The translations under genes and the position numbers were made by a program. Of a stretch of 64,000 nucleotides of DNA, positions 59,004 through 64,000 are shown piece after piece. Where the stretch lies: the NCBI GenBank assembly GCA_965201045.1, contig OZ241746.1, forward strand, positions 1,426,001 to 1,490,000, written 5' to 3'. This stretch comes from JAPORK01 sp026710285. Lineage in GTDB: Bacteria > Pseudomonadota > Gammaproteobacteria > Pseudomonadales > Endozoicomonadaceae. The notes under the pieces were generated by a model that was given only the letters and a program-made list of their open reading frames with translations, had not been told where the DNA came from and made no database searches. Numbering within the stretch: position 1 is the first letter of the stretch; every line of letters starts with the position of its first letter.

Positions 59004-60352
59004 GGAACGAGCACAAAATAATTTAGACAAATTTAATTGCATATAGATAAATAATTTAGGTACTATTGAATTCTAATGAATGTCTAATAAATTTTGTGGA
59101 TGGATAAGGATGTCACATATAAAATCAGGCTGTTATTCGGCAACAACAAAACTCTATATGATATGCCTTTATCGTAGCCTTAATGAAAAAGATCGCCGTC
59201 ATTATGCAGCTGTGGAAGCACAAAAATTAGGACATGGTGGTATAAAGTATATAGCCAACCTACTGGGCTGCTCTCGCCAAACAATTCATACAGCATTATC
59301 TGAAATGAAAAAAATCAACTAAATTCTGAAACCAGAGTTCGCTCTCCCGGAGGAGGACGCAAAGCACAAGAAAACAAGACTACTGTTGTAAAAAAAATTC
59401 AGGCAATTATTGAGCCACATGTGGTGGGAGATCCAATGAATCAGGAAATTCGCTGGTTAAAGATATCACGTGCTGAAATCAGTGAAAAAATGAAAGCTGC
59501 TGGTATATGTGTAAGCCGTAATATTATTAGCAAACTTCTCAAAAAGCATGGCTTTGTAAAACGAAAATTACAACGTAAACGTGCTTGTGGTCAGCATGCT
59601 GATCGCAATCAGCAATTTGAAATAATTACAAATAAAAAAACTACATTTGAAGAAAATCAACAACCGGTCATCAGTATTGATACAAAAAAAAAGAACTTTT
59701 AGGACCACTTTATCATGAAGGTAAGATAGATTGTAAGACACATATTGAAGTCTTTGACCATGATTACAAACACTTATCATCGGGTAAAATTGTACCTCAT
59801 GGCATTTTTGATATCAGTAAGAATTGCGGACATATTAGTTTGGGTGTAAGCTCGGAAACAGCAGACTTTATCTGTGATTCAGTTGAGTTTTGGTGGAAAA
59901 ATTATGGTAGAGAACACTGGGCACAGGCGAAAGAAATATTAATTCTTTGTGATGCCGGGGGAGCTAATTCTTATCGCCACAATTTATTTAAACTGGCATT
60001 ACAAAAATTGGCAAATCATATAGGTCTTACACTGGTTATCGCACATTACCCCCCATATGCATCCAAGTGGAATCCCATTGAACACAGAGTTTTTCCACAT
60101 GTGACCCGGGCTATGTCTGGACTACCTTTACTATCAGAAGATGATGCAAAAGAAAAGATAGAAAAAACGTCTACAAAAACAGGTCTTCGTGTTACTTGTA
60201 ATCTTTTAAAAAAAATATATCAGACTGGAAAAAAAGCAAAAAAAACCGCCCTGGAAAAAATAAATTTTCAAGCTGATAAAGTGTTAGGTAAATTTAATTA
60301 TAGTGTGAAGCCTCAGATGGTGTAAATGTATAAATTATTTTGTGCACGTTCC
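59004..60352 (+). mobile_element. ISAzo13-family insertion sequence nested in IS1380
   Basis: 1,349 bp. Inverted ends: GGAACGAGCACAAAATAATT on the left and, as complement on the right, GGAACGTGCACAAAATAATT. TAA is duplicated at 59001-59003 and 60353-60355. It carries one transposase gene in three frames. It is the youngest layer of the nest. Confidence 0.88.
59080..60325 (+). pseudogene. ISAzo13-family transposase in three frames, breaks at A-runs
   Basis: The ISAzo13 (Rhodopirellula-type DDE) sequence is complete when three frames are joined: IYCLYRSLNEKDRRHYAAVE-type start (here at 59161), KLGHGGIKYIANLLGCSRQT, RSPGGGRK, GDPMNQEIRWLKISRAEISE, PVISIDTKKK, ELLGPLYHEGK, VFDHD, CDAGGANSYRHNLFKLAL, HYPPYASKWNPIEHRVFPHV and a C-terminus TGLRVTCNLLKKIYQTGKK. 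The first break is at AAAAAAA (about 59306-59312) and the second at ACA followed by nine A and G (about 59683-59692). At both, a -1 shift on the A-run restores the frame exactly. Homopolymer deletions, sequencing error or slippage-based expression are all possible. Confidence 0.85.
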
Positions 60353-61623
60353 TAAGCACTGGACAAAAGAAATCGTATACGCCTACTATTTCTAAGAATT
60401 ACTGCCCCAATCTTGAGTAACTTTAACCGAATTGTACCTGCTTGTGCCCAAGCCAATTCTGTCCCGACCAAATTTACTCGAATCTGTTCTAGTAAAATAT
60501 AAGCTAATGATGATAGTAATAAACGAAATTGGTTTGCCCACCAGGAATGACAACTAGTCCGATCTGCAAATAAATCTAACTGTTGCTCTTTGATTCGATT
60601 CTCCATTTCACCTCTTGCGCAATACACATCATCATATAAATCTGATGCTGTTCCTTCAAGATTGGTAACGATAAATCGTGGATTACTCCCTTTTTCAAGA
60701 TGTTTTATTTTTACAATTATTCGACGCTCACAATTCCAGCTGCCTGCAGCATATTGCAAATTTTTAAACTTTCGAATTTTTTGCTGAGTTTTTTCATATT
60801 CTTCTTTGGCTTCATTAACGTCTGACTGAATCATTTTGTTCAGTCGTTTGTTTTGAGGAATACCCACAATATAGTCAACATCATTTTTTTCACACCAGGA
60901 CAACATTTCTTTACGGCAAAATCCACTATTTCCACGAACAATAATTTTCACTTTCGACCACTGTTTTCGCAATCGTTTTACTAATAAACTCAAAATTGCC
61001 CATGCATGTTGGAAACCATCGCTATTGCCGGGGCGCAGATATGAAACAAGAAGTTTTTCTCCACAAAAAACATAGAGCGGAAGGAAACAGTGATGATCAT
61101 AATAACCATGAAAAGCACGTCCTTCCTGGTGACCATGAACACGATCATCCGTTGCATCAAAATCAAGAATTAATTTATCGGGTGGTTGATTAAATGAAGT
61201 GATAAATTTTTTAATTATTATCTCGTGTATTTTTAATGCTGCTTGACGGTCTGTACGATTTTCTAAACGACATAAAGTAGATTGACTTGCCAGAGGATCA
61301 ACTCTGTTTACTGCAGATTGCAAAGCAGGATCATTACGTAATGTCTTATGATCATTAAGATCGTCATAACCCAGACATATACCAAAAATACGCTGTCGAA
61401 GTAAACTCAGCTGAGAATATTTAATAAGTTTAGGGTCTCGGGCATCAGGTAATTCTTTATTCACATCGCGTAATAAATTTAGTTTTTCATCTGCTGATCT
61501 CAGTAACATTACACCGCCATCACTGGTTATGTCACCACCGCTGAACTCAGTTTGAATTTTACGATTCTTTACAGATGGAAAATTAACAGGGAACTGACTA
61601 CACATTGCTATAAAAAACTCCAT
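60352..61623 (-). CDS. IS1380-family transposase, C-terminus cut by ISAzo13; catalytic Asp changed to Asn
   Basis: 423 aa (Met7 is an equally likely start). Family landmarks: FSGGDITSDGGVMLLRSAD, LDFDATDDRVHGHQEG with FHGYYDHHCFLPLY, and YCARGEMENRIKEQQLDLFA. The DDE second Asp, normally in RGDSGFCR, is Asn here (RGNSGFCR, N232, codon AAT), so the enzyme is probably inactive. The stop TAG (60352-60354) is made by the ISAzo13 junction. Removing ISAzo13 and one TAA lets the frame run on as SSAYPCKRLFQEIAERLNPG to a TAG at 58949, the normal family C-terminus. The present protein lacks that 17-residue end. Confidence 0.9.
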   Translation of the reverse strand: MEFFIAMCSQFPVNFPSVKNRKIQTEFSGGDITSDGGVMLLRSADEKLNLLRDVNKELPDARDPKLIKYSQLSLLRQRIFGICLGYDDLNDHKTLRNDPALQSAVNRVDPLASQSTLCRLENRTDRQAALKIHEIIIKKFITSFNQPPDKLILDFDATDDRVHGHQEGRAFHGYYDHHCFLPLYVFCGEKLLVSYLRPGNSDGFQHAWAILSLLVKRLRKQWSKVKIIVRGNSGFCRKEMLSWCEKNDVDYIVGIPQNKRLNKMIQSDVNEAKEEYEKTQQKIRKFKNLQYAAGSWNCERRIIVKIKHLEKGSNPRFIVTNLEGTASDLYDDVYCARGEMENRIKEQQLDLFADRTSCHSWWANQFRLLLSSLAYILLEQIRVNLVGTELAWAQAGTIRLKLLKIGAVILRNSRRIRFLLSSA

Positions 61624-61990
61624 ACGATTTTATGTTTTAACTAATTGAATTATAACATAAAACACGCTAAAAATCTCTTTTGGGTATGAAATATTCGGGC
61701 TAACTGATCGTTGATCAGTCTTTGATAAGGTATAAAACTATAAACATCTGTACATTTTTTGCTTAAAAAGTAATTGTTTTATTTGGTTATTAAGAATCAT
61801 TCTCTTGGTGCGTAAGCCCTGCTTTTTCGCATGAACAACCTTAGTCAATAACAAGGGAAAACAGCATCTAATTTAAATTCTTTTGAATATTTTTTACGTA
61901 TACCTGTTGTCATTTTATCTCTCCAGTTTTGGATACATTATATACCTTAACTGGGTTGGTAGGTTTCAAGGTACCACATCACCACGTCAA

Positions 61991-62027
61991 TTTTATGGTT
62001 TTATGGTTTTATGGTTTTATGGTTTAA
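61991..62027 (+). repeat. Octamer tandem repeat (ATGGTTTT)x4
   Basis: Four consecutive ATGGTTTT units, the last one shortened. Slipped-strand changes in copy number are likely. It is about 420 bp upstream of the IMPa-like start and not inside a gene I recognise. Confidence 0.8.
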
Positions 62028-62039
62028 TAGTATTAAACC
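62021..62039. repeat. Perfect 9-bp-arm palindrome
   Basis: GGTTTAATA G TATTAAACC. AT-rich, no T-run next to it. It overlaps the end of the octamer array. Operator-like or MITE debris; the role is unknown. Confidence 0.6.
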
Positions 62040-62095
62040 CACAAATAAAATAACAGGCTTTTATCCTTTCATAAATATTTTTTAATTCAATACGT

Positions 62096-62222
62096 TGGGT
62101 GTTTTTTAAGTTGTTGATTTTAAAGGGTTTTATTCTTTGTTCTGCTCAGAAAAACATCTCTGAAAATCAATAGCTTACAACTTAACTCACAGTAGATTTT
62201 TAAAAACAGCCCGAAGTATTGT
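62096..62222. repeat. Palindromic dispersed repeat, copy 2
   Basis: About 75% similar by eye to 56088-56216, sharing TTGATTTTAAA-GGTTTTAT, AATCAAT-GCTTACA-CTT and AGTAGATTTTTAAAAA. Inverted arms are present as in copy 1. Small non-autonomous element. Confidence 0.5.
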
Positions 62223-62443
62223 TAATTTATAAATTAAAACTTCAACTTTCATTGTATCTGGTCTGGGGTGAGTTTTTACTAAAACTATATTTTTTAGAAC
62301 CAACTGATTAGTTATTGCATTCAACAACGAATTATATGAATCCGAATTAAAATGAAGAAATCATAGAAAAATTATTAAAAAATATTTCTTAACCAAACAG
62401 CCATAGAAAAACTGATTGTGCTACAAATAATGGGTTAGTTATT

Positions 62444-64000
62444 ATGTATAGCAAAAATACGTTTAAATGGATTTCAGCATTGTTGATTTTATCTTCATGG
62501 TTGTATTCATTATACATCTATCGCAGAGTCAAATATTCAAAAAAAGCTTTACTGTTATTACCGCTGATTATGGTATTAACGCTTTCTGGTTGTTATAAAC
62601 CATCAAAAAAACATATAGAGAATAATGATTTGCAGCAACAAGACATATTAAATCAAGCTAAAAATCACCTGCGAACATTACAATATACTAAAAAAAAGAT
62701 TAGTAAAAAAATATTTTCAAATATCAATGAAGTAGAGCTTTCAGGTCAAAGTATTTCGCTTGATTGCTACGCAGACAGATGTATTCCCCTCCTTCAAAGT
62801 GATGACGGTCAGGCTCTTATCGCTGGTATTAAAAGAAAAGGACGTTTTGCAGCTTTAAATACTAATATTATTTCTAAGATCGCCACGACAAAAACCAAAT
62901 ATAATATGAATATAAATGTATATAAGCAGCTTTATAATGATACCCTTACCCTTAAAACACAAAAAGAATACAAACAGCTTTTTATTAATCTGATGAAATG
63001 GTTATTAAAAAACAAACAAAATGCTACTGTAGTATTGAGTTACTTTTCTATCACTGATGACGAGAAGCACAAACTACAAGATCTTTTTAATAATATAACT
63101 ATCAAAAAATGTAATGATATTAATAAACTAAGTGCTTGTATTCACCGAGCAAAACTCATTATTGTTGGCTCAGAACCTGATAAATCAGCTATCCTCAATA
63201 GATCAGCTATCCTCAATATAAAAGATATTTATGATAACGCTCTGCGTTCTGGTACATCACTGTTTTATATTAATCAAAATAATTCCAGCCATAGTTCATT
63301 AAGTGAAGCGGTGGTAGATATAATGGGAGCAAATATTGAGTTTAATAAAAGCATAACAATCAAATGGAATAAGAACAGCAAACAGCCTCTGGAAAAAGAC
63401 ATAGCCTTTCTTCAGCATTTTATCAAAAATGATTTCAAAATTGATTGGTCAGCCTGTAGAGGAATTAATTATGAATCAGATCTCAAAACTCAATTTTTCA
63501 ACATAGCTAATAAAATAAAAAAAACACTTAATAGTCTTGATCGGCGGGGAGTATCACTACTCAAAGACAGTGATAATAAGTTGTTAAAATCATACATTAT
63601 GCTGGGAGACAAATACCGTAAAAATATTCATTATCCGGTACAAAATCCAGCTGATTTGTGTGCTACAACTTTATCAACAGAGGATAAAAATAACTTTTTA
63701 CAGCAATTTTTAAGAGCAGCTTTTGCTGATCGAGTGGTTTACTACACAAGAGACGATAATCTTGCGCAACCAGATCTTGGTGATTTTAGCGATAAGCTAT
63801 CTGATGACTTACCAACAGAGTCTGTTGAAAAAACATTTATCTTAACCGGGAAACCGTCACAGTATACTGGCACCGGTCTTTATGCGCTTCCGGGTAGGAC
63901 GATAACAATAACCCGCCCTGATTCAGGTGATAATGTTACCAAACCAGTTTTTATTTTTTTTAACTCGCAGGAAACAGGAACAACAAGAGATTTGGAAAAA
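62444..64000 (+). CDS. IMPa-like (M60-type) metalloprotease lipoprotein, N-terminal 519 codons
   Basis: Open from ATG 62444 to the window end. A lipobox LSGC (Cys50) follows a hydrophobic run (residues 34-48), with a further hydrophobic stretch at 9-25, so the mature protein is probably a lipoprotein (a later start such as TTG codon 20 would give a normal signal peptide). The body follows the immunomodulating metalloprotease IMPa of Pseudomonas: ALIAGIKRKGRFAALNTNII early, a nucleotide-like helical region, DWSACRG near 330, LGDKYRKNIHYPVQNPADLC, and FILTGKPSQYTGTGLYALPG starting the beta-domain before the catalytic domain. IMPa is a secreted O-glycopeptidase acting on host glycoproteins. The HExxH zinc site lies beyond the window. 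Integrity and activity cannot be judged. Confidence 0.78.
   Translation, partial: MYSKNTFKWISALLILSSWLYSLYIYRRVKYSKKALLLLPLIMVLTLSGCYKPSKKHIENNDLQQQDILNQAKNHLRTLQYTKKKISKKIFSNINEVELSGQSISLDCYADRCIPLLQSDDGQALIAGIKRKGRFAALNTNIISKIATTKTKYNMNINVYKQLYNDTLTLKTQKEYKQLFINLMKWLLKNKQNATVVLSYFSITDDEKHKLQDLFNNITIKKCNDINKLSACIHRAKLIIVGSEPDKSAILNRSAILNIKDIYDNALRSGTSLFYINQNNSSHSSLSEAVVDIMGANIEFNKSITIKWNKNSKQPLEKDIAFLQHFIKNDFKIDWSACRGINYESDLKTQFFNIANKIKKTLNSLDRRGVSLLKDSDNKLLKSYIMLGDKYRKNIHYPVQNPADLCATTLSTEDKNNFLQQFLRAAFADRVVYYTRDDNLAQPDLGDFSDKLSDDLPTESVEKTFILTGKPSQYTGTGLYALPGRTITITRPDSGDNVTKPVFIFFNSQETGTTRDLEK

Larger units (their letters stand above)
58779..61699 (-). mobile_element. IS1380-family insertion sequence, interrupted by ISAzo13
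   Basis: Ends CCCGAATATTTCATACCC (58779-58796) and GGGTATGAAATATTCGGG (61682-61699) are perfect inverted repeats. The 4-bp duplication CTAA lies at 58775-58778 and 61700-61703. Taking out ISAzo13 and one TAA leaves 1,569 bp, a normal IS1380 size, with a single transposase gene. It inserted into the 205-bp MITE. Confidence 0.9.
58692..61821. mobile_element. 205-bp MITE (CAGGGCTTACG ends), interrupted by IS1380
   Basis: Terminal inverted repeats of 29 bp with 28 matches: 58692-58720 begins CAGGGCTTACGCACCAAGAG, and 61793-61821 is its complement. Direct repeats CTTCTTCGCA (58682-58691) and CTTTTTCGCA (61822-61831) flank it. Without the inserted IS1380 and its duplication the element is 205 bp (87 bp on the left, 118 bp on the right) and has no ORF, so it is non-autonomous. 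The source of its transposase is unknown. Confidence 0.8.
58575..61913 (-). pseudogene. IS3-family OrfA remnant split by the nested elements
   Basis: The start lies at 61913-61860 (ATG after GGAGAG): MTTGIRKKYSKEFKLDAV, the OrfA N-terminus. The middle lies about 3.2 kb away at 58691-58590: VVRNLGI and, after a frame change, WVREYQAFHCNGKLTPKQ. Deleting 58692-61821 plus one 10-bp direct repeat joins SLVIDxGCSCEE to VVRNLGI in one frame, exactly the helix-turn-helix region of OrfA. A one-base insertion, a TAA in place of CAA and a further frameshift show it was decayed. OrfB is missing. Confidence 0.7.
61832..62443. other. Gene-free stretch with small repeats before the IMPa-like gene
   Basis: Apart from the IS3 orfA start (61860-61913), the octamer array, a hairpin and a dispersed repeat, no gene was seen. 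The promoter of the downstream metalloprotease should lie in the last 200 bp. No clear motif was resolved. Confidence 0.5.

Noticed and set aside
1..64000. CRISPR arrays, rRNA or tRNA genes
   Set aside because: No regularly spaced repeats with unique spacers and no rRNA or tRNA-like cloverleaf was recognised. The only tandem repeat is the octamer array.

Overview
This AT-rich window comes from a gammaproteobacterium-like genome. Support for that is the rpmF-plsX order behind the DUF177/YceD gene, a bacterial prolyl-tRNA synthetase with an editing insertion, and close relatives of proteobacterial IS families. Many IS layers, broken transposases, paralogue mosaics and a nonsense-interrupted giant gene suggest a host-associated bacterium with relaxed selection. 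The species cannot be named from the sequence.

Layout. (1) Positions 1-12,000, minus strand: a tandem array of giant (~1,840 codon) secreted RHS/YD-repeat proteins, here YD-1 (cut by the window edge), YD-2 (one amber codon) and YD-3 (intact), followed by a degraded C-terminal remnant. (2) 12,700-18,070, minus strand: a housekeeping island of plsX, rpmF, yceD and proS, then a VOC-family protein and a LIM/DA1-like zinc peptidase. (3) 18,929-54,844, plus strand: six more full-length YD-repeat genes (YD-4 to YD-9), one after another. Only one small hypothetical gene, in reverse orientation, lies among them. (4) 54,850-62,040: a scrapyard of mobile DNA with an ISAzo13-like end, a Tn5/IS4-like transposase remnant split by a 244-bp MITE, an ankyrin gene, a broken IS66 gene, and a four-layer nest (IS3 orfA, then a 205-bp MITE, then IS1380, then ISAzo13). 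Every layer of the nest can be undone from its target duplication. (5) 62,444 to the end: the N-terminal 519 codons of a putative IMPa-like M60-type metalloprotease lipoprotein.

The notable system is the YD-repeat array, about 45 kb of the 64 kb. Each protein has an N-terminal signal peptide or hydrophobic segment, a conserved N-terminal module, a long YD-repeat core ending in an RHS-type D(P/S/Q)AG...DPxG element, an Ala/Gly-rich hydrophobic stretch, an acidic/proline linker and a variable C-terminal domain of about 150-190 residues. The minus-strand clade has a candidate Cys-His-Asp/Asn protease-like tail. The plus-strand clade has a tail that may be related but lacks the Cys. No immunity-like gene follows each copy, and three plus-strand linkers carry PPxY motifs. 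This favours eukaryote-directed or surface variable effectors over interbacterial toxins, though that is inference. Nearby ankyrin, DA1-like and IMPa-like genes are compatible with a host-interaction region.
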